From Cohaesibacter sp. (GTDB lineage: Bacteria > Pseudomonadota > Alphaproteobacteria > Rhizobiales > Cohaesibacteraceae): 64,000 nt of DNA. The position numbers and the translations under genes were made by a program. The DNA is taken from contig JAOAQZ010000020.1 in NCBI GenBank assembly GCA_025210795.1, positions 1-64,000 on the forward strand, read 5' to 3'. Each line of letters opens with the position of its first letter. Within the stretch, counting starts at the first letter, position 1. The notes under the pieces were generated by a model. It was given only the letters and a program-made list of their open reading frames with translations, ran no database searches and was not told the origin of the DNA. Of this stretch, positions 46,258 through 56,304 are shown piece after piece.

Positions 46258-47173
46258 TCACATAAGCCCGCTGGTCGCGAGATCGAAGAATGGTTTGCTC
46301 ATAGCCCCATGTCTTACATCCCTCGTCAACGGCTTCGACGATCCCGGGGAATAGCGCCATATTATAATCGTCAAAAACAATCACATCGCCTGCTTCCTGA
46401 CGTTTCTGCACCATGTCAAATTCGATCATGACATCGTCGTAGGTATGGGCCCCATCAAGAAAAGCGAAGTTAATCCGCCCCATTGCGGTGCGAGAGAGAC
46501 CGATACGGCTGTCGATTTCCATGAAAGTAATGAAGGGATCAACCAGATCTTTCCAAGGCAAAAGAAGCTCTTGCCGTGTCTTGGTGCCCTCAAGATCGTC
46601 AATGCAATTCCAATACATCTTTTGAGTATGAGGCAGAAGATCAAACGTCATGATCTTGCCAAACACGGCCTCATCGCAAAGTGCTTTTGCCATCACGATT
46701 GAGGAAAAACCGCGTGCAGTACCTGTCTCCAAAATGGTAATGCTGCGGGCAGATGCGGGAAGATCACCATTGTCCCATTGATCTTTGGTGGATGCTAGAT
46801 AGTCGCGCAACGCCGAATAAAGAACGCGGCCATGTTGGTAGCAAAGGTTCGAGTCCTTGATCACAATTTGCGTGTGCAGGGCTAAATTATGGAACCAGTC
46901 TAAATCAATGGACACGCCTTTTTCTTGCTCAAAGCTATCAATTTCAGGATAGTTGCGCGATTTTTCCTGTGTCCACAATTCCAGATATTGATCTTTTGTG
47001 GCGCGTGGTTCCGATCCAAACGGAAAAGTGTGCCAGTAACTGCGGGCCCATACATCAACTGCTTTTTGTACTTTGCGGGCAACCTTATTGCTCAAGTGTA
47101 CGAATTTTTTATTCATATGTTTGGGAACCTGTCTTGTCGCCTCAGGTGCCAAAACTCCTTGGAATGGCTTCAT
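46238..47173 (-). CDS. Class I SAM-dependent methyltransferase
   Basis: 311 aa from ATG 47173; an alternative ATG at 47116 removes 19 residues, and neither has a good ribosome-binding site. SAM motif I is ITILETGTARGFSSIVMAKA (about residue 148), followed by an acidic residue in IMTFDLLP, and INFAFLDGAHTYDDVMIEFD and GDVIVFDDYN later. This matches the methyltransferase_24 type often found in polysaccharide and cephalosporin-hydroxylase-like clusters. It may O-methylate a sugar or cap the chain. First gene of the minus-strand operon methyltransferase-GT2-flippase-HAD-pgl. Confidence 0.88.
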   Translation of the reverse strand: MKPFQGVLAPEATRQVPKHMNKKFVHLSNKVARKVQKAVDVWARSYWHTFPFGSEPRATKDQYLELWTQEKSRNYPEIDSFEQEKGVSIDLDWFHNLALHTQIVIKDSNLCYQHGRVLYSALRDYLASTKDQWDNGDLPASARSITILETGTARGFSSIVMAKALCDEAVFGKIMTFDLLPHTQKMYWNCIDDLEGTKTRQELLLPWKDLVDPFITFMEIDSRIGLSRTAMGRINFAFLDGAHTYDDVMIEFDMVQKRQEAGDVIVFDDYNMALFPGIVEAVDEGCKTWGYEQTILRSRDQRAYVIARKKG

Positions 47174-47807
47174 TGCTGAAAGTATAGGAGCTCTGCCACC
47201 TTAATTCCGGATATCGCTATCGTGAATTTGCTAGTCATCAAATCGAATTTACCCACTCCTTGCAACAAGGGCGCGCATTGAGTGGCGCATCCATTTGCCT
47301 GGGCACGGATTGTCACTCTTCGACGAGGGACTATAGTCCATCTCACGCCAATATGTCACCCGTTTCTAAGGGTTAGAATAATGTGTGTTGAAAGAAATGT
47401 AACAGTGGCAAGCCTTGGTTTGATTGCAATGGTAAGAATTTGAAGTGATTCCGAAAAATCGAACCAGATAGTGGAGCATAGAATTCCTCATCGAAGACGA
47501 ACCCAAAGACCTGCGGTAGCACTTGCGGTCTTTATTAATCGGTTGGCTTGGAATCTTTCTTCTGTGCCGAATTCTGAATTTTCAGGCAAATTCTTCCAAT
47601 GCGAAACAAATTCGTTGGCTCTGTCAAAGAAAAACAGGGTTAGTCCAAGTTCGGGCGAAGAGGTCAGATAGTAGCTTGGGGTCAGGATCTGGTTAATGAG
47701 TAAGTAAAAATATGTATTTAAACATTTGGTAATTATACTCTACTAACTATTGGGTAAGGGGATTCTAGACTAGCAAGTCATTTGGTTGCTTTGAAGGTTG
47801 ATGGCAT
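47174..47807. other. Long intergenic gap at the right edge of the polysaccharide region
   Basis: About 630 bp, strongly A+T-rich near 47690-47760, between divergent genes. A 66-codon plus-strand frame (47471-47671) has no ribosome-binding site or family resemblance and is not called. Promoters for the polysaccharide operon and the PAS gene should be here. The base composition and lack of genes fit an old insertion boundary. Confidence 0.35.
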
Positions 47808-48341
47808 ATGGCAGATCGCATCATGCTCACAGGAAATGAGCGGTTTTTTGAACCACATGAATTGATTGTTAGTAAGACAGATCTTAAGGGCCGCATTACA
47901 TATGCCAACCGTGTTTTTACCACGTTGGCGGGCTTTGCGGAGAAAGAACTAATGGGGCAACCCCATAGCATTATCCGTCATCCTGATATGCCCCGCTGTG
48001 TGTTTAAACTGCTTTGGGATACCATCGAGCAGGGGCAGGAAATCTTCGCCTATGTGATCAATCGGGCAAAAAATGGTGACCATTATTGGGTTTATGCCCA
48101 TGTCTCACCAAGCTGGGATCAAGAAGACAATCTAATTGGCTATCACTCCAATCGGCGCGTGCCGGATCGTCAGGTCGTAGAGGAGCATATCATCCCGTTA
48201 TATCAGGCGATCTGTGAAGTGGAGAATGCGCACGCCAATCGGAAAGAGGGCATGTATGCTGGCCTGAAAATGGTCACTGATCTGCTGGCGTCAAAAAATG
48301 TCGCCTATGATGAATTTGTTGGAAGCCTGGCGAAAACCTAG
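47808..48341 (+). CDS. PAS-domain sensor protein (Aer-like PAS only)
   Basis: 177 aa. A single PAS domain (about 15-125) of the aerotaxis-receptor type: LIVSKTDLKGRITYANRVF, FAEKELMGQPHSIIRHPDMP and NGDHYWVYAHVSPSWD are the Aer/PAS_3-like signatures that often hold FAD. A short helical C-terminus of about 45 residues follows. No HAMP, methyl-accepting, kinase or GGDEF domain is attached, so it may pass a redox or energy signal to a partner protein. Stand-alone gene. Confidence 0.88.
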   Translation: MADRIMLTGNERFFEPHELIVSKTDLKGRITYANRVFTTLAGFAEKELMGQPHSIIRHPDMPRCVFKLLWDTIEQGQEIFAYVINRAKNGDHYWVYAHVSPSWDQEDNLIGYHSNRRVPDRQVVEEHIIPLYQAICEVENAHANRKEGMYAGLKMVTDLLASKNVAYDEFVGSLAKT

Positions 48342-48472
48342 ATCATTCCAGTCTCAGTCAAGCGACGGGCTTCTGCCGTGCTAATAAAGGCCAGTCAGAT
48401 GGTACGATGAAGGTATCTGACTGCGCCGCATTTCGTGCCGTAAGATCAGTGTCTCGATTTGCGTTTTGATTG

Positions 48473-48766
48473 CTACAAATCATAGCCTTCAATGATGATG
48501 ATATCAGCATCGCTTGCAAGAAACCGGTGGGCTTTGGCTGCTGCATATTCAGGTGAATGGTAGCAGTCAACGGCGGTCTGATAATCCTTAAATTCAATCA
48601 CCACATTGCGTGACCGGCTGGTGCCTTCAGCTGTTTCAAACTGTCCGCCACGGATGAGAAATTTGGCACCATATTTGGTGAAGGCCTCGCCATTGCTGTC
48701 GATGTATTTTTGATATTGCTCTGCGTCATGAACATCAACTCGGCCAATCCAATACCCTTTTGCCAT
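48473..48766 (-). CDS. DUF1330 domain-containing protein
   Basis: 97 aa, the usual length for DUF1330 (dimeric alpha/beta-barrel ferredoxin-like fold). Typical segments are GYWIGRVDVHDAEQYQKYID, FLIRGGQFETAEG and SRNVVIEFKDYQTAVDCYHS. The biochemical role of the family is unknown. It lies alone between the PAS gene and tRNA-Ala. A frame in another phase across its end is only a shadow. Confidence 0.9.
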   Translation of the reverse strand: MAKGYWIGRVDVHDAEQYQKYIDSNGEAFTKYGAKFLIRGGQFETAEGTSRSRNVVIEFKDYQTAVDCYHSPEYAAAKAHRFLASDADIIIIEGYDL

Positions 48767-49070
48767 TAAGCTTACCCTTATGTTTATCGAAAAAACCAGC
48801 GTTTAAATGCTGGTGTGGAGAGGAAGGCGAAAGCAGATCCAAGGCCAAAGGCTTTTTAAAAGGGTGTTTGGCAAGAGTACCTGCTTGGTGACGATGGTTA
48901 TTTTGCCTTAAACTCTGGTCCGCAAACCGGTTTTAGTGGAGATGCGCATTCAAGGTTTGCGATCAGGGCTAAAGCCGTGACTGAAAGTGCGTGGTGGGTT
49001 ATGCACCAATACAGCAGAGCAATCGCCTAAAATCAAACATTCCTTAAAAGAAGCAAATAAAAGGGAAAAA
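48767..49070. other. Intergenic region between the DUF1330 gene and tRNA-Ala
   Basis: About 300 bp with no recognisable gene. It should hold the DUF1330 promoter at its left end, and the downstream flank of the minus-strand tRNA-Ala at its right end. Confidence 0.3.
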
Positions 49071-49146
<76 letters not shown>

Positions 49147-49301
49147 ACATTGTCTGATCGGCCTCGGCCATCAAGTGGTGAGCGGGACCATATTCAAGCG
49201 CTGGATTGAAATCAATCCCTTTTTCACTTTTTGCAAAAAGGATTGTGGAACTTTTCCCCATATTGATTGAGAGCAGTTTTGGCGTTGAGATTAGGCAAAA
49301 G

Positions 49302-49330
49302 AAAACGCAGCAGAATCCTGCTGCGTTTTT
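49302..49330 (-). terminator. Terminator after the TIGR02300 gene
   Basis: Perfect 12-bp stem AAAACGCAGCAG/CTGCTGCGTTTT with a 4-base loop, 60 bp beyond the end of the minus-strand gene and followed by T-rich sequence on that strand. Confidence 0.85.
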
Positions 49331-49389
49331 AACAATCATCATGCATCCAAGGAAAACATACCTAGCCAAAAGAGAAGGGCTTGCCTTGG

Positions 49390-49776
49390 TTACTCGTCGT
49401 CATTGTTCGGCACGGCCACATCCAGCCCGATAGTTGCCATGGATGCTTCATCTTCCTCATCATCCAGGAAAACGTCTGCATCATCACCACTGGCATCATC
49501 ATCCAGATCAGGAACATCAATATCGTTGGCCTGCTCGGCATCAGCATCTTCCAGAGAAATCACTTCCGCATCCGCTTCTTCTGCGGCTGCATCAGCCTCT
49601 ACTGTGATGCCTTCCTCTTCATTGATCTCTTCAGCTTCCTCAATGTCGGGAACAGAAGGTTTGGCAACTTCAAAGATCGTGCCACATTTGGGGCAGGTGA
49701 TCGGATCGCGGTTCAGATCGTAATATTTGGCGTTACACTCCAAACAGATCCGCTTTGTTCCTAGTTCTGGTCGTGC
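49390..49776 (-). CDS. TIGR02300 (FYDLN acid) family protein
   Basis: 128 aa from GTG 49776, preceded by AGAGG. The start gives (M)ARPELGTKRIC, the conserved N-terminus of the family; an upstream ATG at 49824 adds unrelated residues. Two CxxC pairs (ICLECNAKYYDLN and TCPKCGTIF) suggest a zinc ribbon. The rest is extremely acidic (Glu/Asp/Ala-rich, about residues 45-128), hence the family name. Function unknown; found in many alphaproteobacteria next to aroA, as here (divergent). Confidence 0.93.
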   Translation of the reverse strand, partial: ARPELGTKRICLECNAKYYDLNRDPITCPKCGTIFEVAKPSVPDIEEAEEINEEEGITVEADAAAEEADAEVISLEDADAEQANDIDVPDLDDDASGDDADVFLDDEEDEASMATIGLDVAVPNNDDE

Positions 49777-49929
49777 CACAGCTTTGCCTCTTTGCCTGAT
49801 ATAGAAAACTTTGAGGACTTCCATTAGACAACCTTGCGCGGCCTGTCAAAAGCAAAAAAGCCAATTTGCGGGCAAAAACCCACAATTGTCCCAGTCTTAC
49901 GACGTGACCTTGTTGCAAAAATCGTGTAA

Positions 49930-51348
<1,419 letters not shown>

Positions 51349-51359
51349 AGAGAGTTGCC

Positions 51360-51983
51360 ATGATTATCGCAATTGATGGCCCTGCTGCCTCAGGCAAGGG
51401 GACTTTGTCCCGCAAATTGGCGGAGCACTTTTCCCTGCCTCATCTTGATACCGGCCTTACCTTTCGCGCTGTGGGCCATGCCCTTTTGGAAGCAGGGCAA
51501 CCCCTTGATGATGAAGAGATTGCTGCGGCTATCGCGCGCAAGGTGGATCTGGGCGCACTTGATCGCTCTGTCCTCTCGGCTCATCATATCGGAGAGGCGG
51601 CATCCAAGGTCGCGGTCATGCCAAAAGTGCGTCAGGCCCTTTTGGAGGCCCAGCGCCACTTTGCTGCGCAGCCCGGCGGTGCCATTCTGGACGGCCGTGA
51701 TATCGGAACGGTAGTCTGTCCCGATGCTGACATTAAGCTCTATGTCACTGCGTCGGCCGAGGTGCGAGCCCAGCGCCGCACCGACGAGATGCTCGCCAAG
51801 GGTGACAAAGCGGATTATGAGCAAATCCTCAAAGATGTGAAACTGCGCGACGAGCGGGACATGAACAGGGCGGAAGCCCCCCTCAAACCCGCAGAAAATG
51901 CCCACTTGCTTGATACGTCAAAATTGGATATAGAAGGCGCATTCCAACGCGCTGTAAGCATGGTGGAAAGCGTCCGCACATAA
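51360..51983 (+). CDS. cmk: Cytidylate kinase
   Basis: 207 aa. P-loop [20 protein letters not shown] at the N-terminus, [14 protein letters not shown], the CMP-binding insert, [20 protein letters not shown] and the LID arginines in RAQRRTDEM. It phosphorylates CMP and dCMP. AGAG precedes the ATG 12 bp after aroA, so co-transcription is likely. The Tyr of the usual TGxxYR motif is Phe here (TGLTFRAV), a common alphaproteobacterial variant. Confidence 0.97.
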   Translation: MIIAIDGPAASGKGTLSRKLAEHFSLPHLDTGLTFRAVGHALLEAGQPLDDEEIAAAIARKVDLGALDRSVLSAHHIGEAASKVAVMPKVRQALLEAQRHFAAQPGGAILDGRDIGTVVCPDADIKLYVTASAEVRAQRRTDEMLAKGDKADYEQILKDVKLRDERDMNRAEAPLKPAENAHLLDTSKLDIEGAFQRAVSMVESVRT

Positions 51984-52248
51984 AGGTGACGGGATTGAGG
52001 GTGCTCCTTGCGCCCTTTTTGTCGTGGCTTTTTTGCGAAAAAATGCGCTTTTTCATTGCCTTGCAGACTGTTGGCACAATGAACTGAAACCATAGCCCTC
52101 TCTGGCCGGCTTCACGCCAAACTGTTTTCTGTCCTGTTATCAGGATGGGGCAGGGTCGTTTTTGAGAAAAAACCGCGGCAAGAGAGAGGCGTTTGCAACA
52201 CCAACCCGATTGGCGTGATAGGCCTAAAATGGCCATATAGGAGTTTTT

Positions 52249-53940
52249 ATGAGCGATCTTAATCCAACCATGGACGATTTTGCCGCCCTTCTGGACGAGT
52301 CTTTTTCCGCGACAGAGCCACATGAAGGTTCTGTGATCAAAGGCGTCGTTGTCGGCATTGAAAAAGACATGGCGATCATCGATGTTGGCCTTAAAGTAGA
52401 AGGCCGCGTGTCTCTGAAAGAATTCGGAGCACAGGCAAAAGACGGTGGTCTTGAGATTGGCTCCGAGGTTGAAGTTTACCTCGAGCGTATCGAAAATGCT
52501 TTGGGCGAAGCTGTTCTGTCCCGTGACAAAGCCCGCCGCGAAGAGAGCTGGGGCAAACTGGAAAAAGCCTTCGAAGCAGAAGAAAAAGTCCAGGGTGTCA
52601 TCTTCAACCAGGTCAAAGGTGGCTTCACCGTGGATCTGGATGGTGCTGTTGCCTTCTTGCCGCGCTCCCAGGTTGATATCCGTCCAGTACGTGATGTGAC
52701 CCCACTGATGCACAACCCACAGCCTTTCCAGATTCTGAAAATGGACAAGCGCCGTGGCAACATCGTGGTTTCCCGTCGTGTTATTCTGGAAGAGACCCGT
52801 GCCGAGCTGCGTTCTGAACTGGTACAGAACCTCAAAGAAGGTCAGACTGTCGAAGGGATCGTCAAGAACATCACCGATTATGGGGCGATCGGCGATCTGG
52901 GCGGCAGCGATGGCCTGCTGCACGTCACCGACATTGCATGGCGCCGTATCAACCACCCAAGCGAAGTGCTGACCATCGGTCAGTCCGTTAAGGTGCAGAT
53001 CGTTCGCGTCAACCAGGAAACACATCGTATTTCTCTGGGCATGAAGCAGCTGGAAACCGATCCTTGGTCCGAAATCGAGCAGCGTTACCCAGTTGGTGAG
53101 AAATTCACTGGCCGCGTAACCAACATCACCGATTACGGCGCATTCCTTGAGCTGGAGCCGGGCATCGAAGGCCTGATCCACGTTTCTGAAATGTCCTGGA
53201 CCAAGAAAAACGTTCATCCTGGCAAAATCGTTTCTACCTCTCAGGAAGTAGAAGTGATGATCCTGGAAGTTGATCCGGTCAAGCGCCGCGTTTCTCTCGG
53301 CCTGAAGCAGACCCTCGACAACCCATGGTCTGTCTTTGCTGATACACATCCAGCTGGTGCCATCGTTGAAGGCGAAGTGAAGAACAAAACCGAATTCGGT
53401 CTCTTCATTGGTCTGGAAGGCGAAGTTGATGGCATGGTTCACTTGTCCGATCTGGACTGGAACCGCCCTGGCGAGCAGGTTCTGGAAGAGTATAACAAAG
53501 GCGATATGGTCAAGGCCGTCATCCTCGATGTGGATGTCGACAAAGAGCGTATTTCCCTTGGTATCAAGCAGCTTGAAAGCGATCCATTTGAAGATGCTTC
53601 CGGTGAGCTGAAGCGCGGTGCAATCATCACCTGCGAAATCACCGAAGTAAAAGAAAATGGTCTTGAAGTTAAAGTCACCGATTCCGATCTGACTTCCTTC
53701 ATTCGCCGTGGCGATCTGGCCCGTGACCGCGCTGACCAGCGCACCGACCGTTTCCAGGTTGGTGAAAAGGTTGACGCTCGCGTGACCCAGTTCGACAAGA
53801 AAAACCGCAAGCTGTCTGTCTCCATCAAGGCGCTGGAAGTTGCTGAAGAGAAAGAAGCCATCGCTCAGTTCGGTTCTTCCGATGCTGGTGCGTCTCTCGG
53901 CGATATCCTCGGTGCAGCTTTGAAAGCTCGCGACGAGTAA
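52249..53940 (+). CDS. rpsA: 30S ribosomal protein S1
   Basis: 563 aa with six S1 (OB-fold) repeats, starting about residues 25, 110, 195, 280, 368 and 455. Typical sequences are GVVVGIEKDMAIIDVGLKVE, VKNITDYGAIGDLGGSDGLL and VTNITDYGAFLELEPGIEGL. It binds mRNA on the small subunit and promotes initiation. A TAGGAG ribosome-binding site is well placed. The gene shows the biased codon use of highly expressed genes (CGT, CTG, GGC). The 265-bp leader after cmk suggests its own promoter in addition to readthrough. Confidence 0.98.
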   Translation: MSDLNPTMDDFAALLDESFSATEPHEGSVIKGVVVGIEKDMAIIDVGLKVEGRVSLKEFGAQAKDGGLEIGSEVEVYLERIENALGEAVLSRDKARREESWGKLEKAFEAEEKVQGVIFNQVKGGFTVDLDGAVAFLPRSQVDIRPVRDVTPLMHNPQPFQILKMDKRRGNIVVSRRVILEETRAELRSELVQNLKEGQTVEGIVKNITDYGAIGDLGGSDGLLHVTDIAWRRINHPSEVLTIGQSVKVQIVRVNQETHRISLGMKQLETDPWSEIEQRYPVGEKFTGRVTNITDYGAFLELEPGIEGLIHVSEMSWTKKNVHPGKIVSTSQEVEVMILEVDPVKRRVSLGLKQTLDNPWSVFADTHPAGAIVEGEVKNKTEFGLFIGLEGEVDGMVHLSDLDWNRPGEQVLEEYNKGDMVKAVILDVDVDKERISLGIKQLESDPFEDASGELKRGAIITCEITEVKENGLEVKVTDSDLTSFIRRGDLARDRADQRTDRFQVGEKVDARVTQFDKKNRKLSVSIKALEVAEEKEAIAQFGSSDAGASLGDILGAALKARDE

Positions 53941-53977
53941 GAGAGATCTCTTGCGCCACCTTGTGGCGATAAAAATT

Positions 53978-54018
53978 AAGGGCCGCAGATCCATGCCGGA
54001 TTTGCGGCCCTTTTCTTT
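53978..54018 (+). terminator. Terminator after rpsA
   Basis: Stem AAGGGCCGCAGATCC/GGATTTGCGGCCCTT with a short loop, followed by TTCTTTT, about 40 bp after the stop. Confidence 0.9.
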
Positions 54019-54238
54019 TGGTATTCGGCCAGATAGGCCGCACTTTAATCAATCCCTAAGCATGTTAAAGCCGCCTTCACCCTATGGGTGCAAATAGACC
54101 GACTTAACGATTGCCAATCTTGCAAGCGGGATGATAACCATAGATCCAGTATTTCAACGCAGCTGATTTGCCGATGAGGCATTTTGAATGACCACATGTT
54201 TGTTCAAAATCCTTGGGGCAGATAATACGGATGGATCC

Positions 54239-55201
54239 ATGCCTTTTGATGCCGACCAAATGATTGAACGCCGCCGCCTGTCTCGCAAAGTGACTTTCTG
54301 GCGGGTCGTTGCTGTGCTGATTGCCATTGGGGGCGTCATTGCACTTGGATCCATGGTCGCTGGAGATCAGGGCGGCCTCTCTCGCCAGAGCGATCATATC
54401 GCCAAAATGACCTTTGACGGGGTGATTTTGGGGGAAGAGCGCAAGCTGGAGCTGATCCGTAAATTGCAGGAAAATGATGCGGTCAAAGGCGTCGTTGCGG
54501 TCATCAATAGCCCCGGCGGTGCCACATCTGGTGGCGAGGCTGTTTATGAGGCCCTCTCAGAGCTTGCGAGCAAAAAGCCCCTTGTGACCTCCATGGATGG
54601 CATCGCAGCATCAGCCGGCTATATGATCGCCTTGCCAGCCGAGCGCATCTTTGCCCGTCGCTCCACCATCACCGGCTCCATTGGTGTTTTGTTTCAATAT
54701 ACCGATGTAACCAAATTGATGGATACGGTCGGGGTGGAAATGCGCTCAATCAGGAGCGCGCCGCTGAAAGCCGAGCCAAGTCCGTTCACGCCCTACACCC
54801 CGCAAGCAGAAGCCATGATTGCCAATATGATTGATGATTCGTATCAATGGTTTGTGGATTTGGTGGCCAAACATCGCCCCTTTGATCGGGAAAAGGCGCT
54901 GGAGCTGGCCGATGGCCGGGTGATTACCGGGGGTCAAGCCGTGACTTTGCAAATGGTTGACGAACTCGGCGGCCCACGTAAAGCCAAGGATTGGCTGGTC
55001 AAAAAGCATAAATTACCTGCCGATCTAAAGCTGGTAGAATGGAAGCCTGCCCCTTTGCGGGAGGACCTCCCCTTCGGGTTGGCTAGCGCGTTTGTTGCAA
55101 AATGGTTGCCTCAATCAATTATTGACCTCTTTATTTCTCAAAATAAGAGCCATAAACTTGACGGACTGGTTTCAGTTTGGCAGGCTCAAAAAAGCAAATA
55201 A
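54239..55201 (+). CDS. sppA: Signal peptide peptidase SppA (short form)
   Basis: 320 aa from ATG 54239; an in-frame ATG at 54188 would add 17 residues of non-family sequence. An N-terminal membrane anchor (about 20-42) is followed by one ClpP/crotonase-like protease domain. The catalytic Ser125 lies in MDGIAASAGYMIALP and Lys177 in RSAPLKAEPSPF. The 52-residue spacing equals that of the Ser147/Lys199 dyad in B. subtilis SppA. It degrades signal-peptide remnants in the inner membrane, with the catalytic domain in the periplasm. It precedes ihfB, the order seen in many alphaproteobacteria. Confidence 0.95.
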   Translation: MPFDADQMIERRRLSRKVTFWRVVAVLIAIGGVIALGSMVAGDQGGLSRQSDHIAKMTFDGVILGEERKLELIRKLQENDAVKGVVAVINSPGGATSGGEAVYEALSELASKKPLVTSMDGIAASAGYMIALPAERIFARRSTITGSIGVLFQYTDVTKLMDTVGVEMRSIRSAPLKAEPSPFTPYTPQAEAMIANMIDDSYQWFVDLVAKHRPFDREKALELADGRVITGGQAVTLQMVDELGGPRKAKDWLVKKHKLPADLKLVEWKPAPLREDLPFGLASAFVAKWLPQSIIDLFISQNKSHKLDGLVSVWQAQKSK

Positions 55202-55235
55202 TAAGAACCAATTAAGCCAGCAATGCAGAAAGTGT

Positions 55236-55253
55236 CCTGACGTATACGTCAGG
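55236..55253. promoter_or_regulatory. 18-bp perfect palindrome upstream of ihfB
   Basis: CCTGACGTATACGTCAGG is a perfect inverted repeat between sppA and ihfB, 34 bp before the ihfB ATG. Its CTG-N10-CAG layout is the spacing of lux-type boxes bound by LuxR-family regulators, but no luxR/luxI gene is in the window. It might equally be an autoregulatory or other dimer site. Confidence 0.5.
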
Positions 55254-55287
55254 GCGGGGGAAGGCTTTAGGAGAAGGGACACGGACA

Positions 55288-55581
55288 ATGATCAAGTCCG
55301 AGCTTGTTCAGCATATTGCGGAGCAGAATCCACATTTGTATCAAAGGGATGTGGAACATATTGTAAATGCTATTCTTGATGAGATCTCTGATGCGCTTGC
55401 GCGGGGAGACCGGGTTGAGTTGCGCGGGTTTGGGGCATTTTCTGTCAAGAATCGCCCGGCTCGAATCGGCCGCAATCCACGCACAGGTGAGCGCGTGCCG
55501 GTTGCAGAAAAATTTGTACCTTTCTTCAAGACTGGCAAGGAAATGCGTGAGCGCCTGAACGATGGTGAAGACCTCGAATAG
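55288..55581 (+). CDS. ihfB: Integration host factor subunit beta
   Basis: 97 aa, HU/IHF fold. [20 protein letters not shown] at the start, the hydrophobic core [20 protein letters not shown], and the DNA-intercalating arm [20 protein letters not shown]. With IhfA it bends DNA at specific sites in recombination, replication and transcription. A GGAGAAGGG region precedes the ATG. An 18-bp palindrome lies 34 bp upstream. Gene order sppA-ihfB-lapA is conserved in the order. Confidence 0.97.
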   Translation: MIKSELVQHIAEQNPHLYQRDVEHIVNAILDEISDALARGDRVELRGFGAFSVKNRPARIGRNPRTGERVPVAEKFVPFFKTGKEMRERLNDGEDLE

Positions 55582-55665
55582 TCGTTGCATTTCACCCAAA
55601 GACCAAAATGCCTGACCTTAACCCCTCTTGTGGTCAGGCGTGCCATATAAGAGTAAACTGCACAA

Positions 55666-56052
55666 ATGAAAGCTCTAAAGCGTCTTTTTCAAATTCTCGT
55701 CCTTCTCCCAGTCGCGATTGTTCTGGTCTCATTGGCTGTCGCCAATCGCCAGAGTGTTAAATTGGCGCTGGATCCCTTCTCACCGGAAAATCCCGCACTT
55801 GCCGTGGACGTGCCTTTGTTTGTGGTAATTTTTGGTGCTCTGTTGTGTGGAATTCTGATCGGTGGCTTTATGGCTTGGCTCAAGCAGGGCCGTCATCGCA
55901 AGGCTGCTCGGACCAATCGGTACGATGCGAAAAAATGGCGCAATGAAGCAGACCGCCAGCAAAAACGGGTCGAGAAGATAGAAGATCAGGCAAAAGCGGC
56001 GGTAGCTGCAGGTCCCGCACTGCCTGCACCTGGCACCAAGACGGCCGCCTAA
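55666..56052 (+). CDS. LapA-domain (DUF1049) inner-membrane protein
   Basis: 128 aa. Two transmembrane helices (about 10-28 and 45-68) flank the LapA/DUF1049 core VSLAVANRQSVKLALDPFS. A basic helical tail follows (AARTNRYDAKKWRNEADRQQ), ending in an Ala/Pro-rich tip. In E. coli LapA/LapB regulate LPS synthesis through LpxC turnover; rhizobial homologues lie beside ihfB as here. This LapA is unrelated to the adhesin LapA of Pseudomonas. Probably co-transcribed with ihfB (84 bp gap). Confidence 0.9.
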   Translation: MKALKRLFQILVLLPVAIVLVSLAVANRQSVKLALDPFSPENPALAVDVPLFVVIFGALLCGILIGGFMAWLKQGRHRKAARTNRYDAKKWRNEADRQQKRVEKIEDQAKAAVAAGPALPAPGTKTAA

Positions 56053-56304
56053 AGGGCGTGATGTTTTCACCATTACCGGTGATAAATTTGCAATTTGTCT
56101 TCCCATAAGCGTGATGCAATCCTTTGTTTACTGGGAAGACTTGATTGACGCCGCCGGTTTCAATCAAAAAAGAGTTTAGTCTTTTCCCTCCACGCTGTAA
56201 GCGATGATATGCAAACCGGAATTGTCCGGTTTGCCCTCCCTCTTTTTCAGCCCTCCCTACAGGCTTATCAGCCGCAGGATTAAAGATAGTAGAAAGTTCT
56301 TTTC

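Noticed and set aside
47298..47306. CCTGGGCAC copy matching the 3' end of tRNA-Leu (35252-35260), possible att repeat of an island
   Set aside because: Only 9 bp, no longer direct repeat and no integrase gene; chance is a sufficient explanation.
47471..47671. 66-codon plus-strand frame before the PAS gene
   Set aside because: Lacks a ribosome-binding site and any family resemblance.
51883..53994. 703-codon open frame on the minus strand across rpsA
   Set aside because: It is antisense to a clear six-domain S1 gene. The long openness results from the biased codon use of rpsA; the translation has no recognisable family and no ribosome-binding site.
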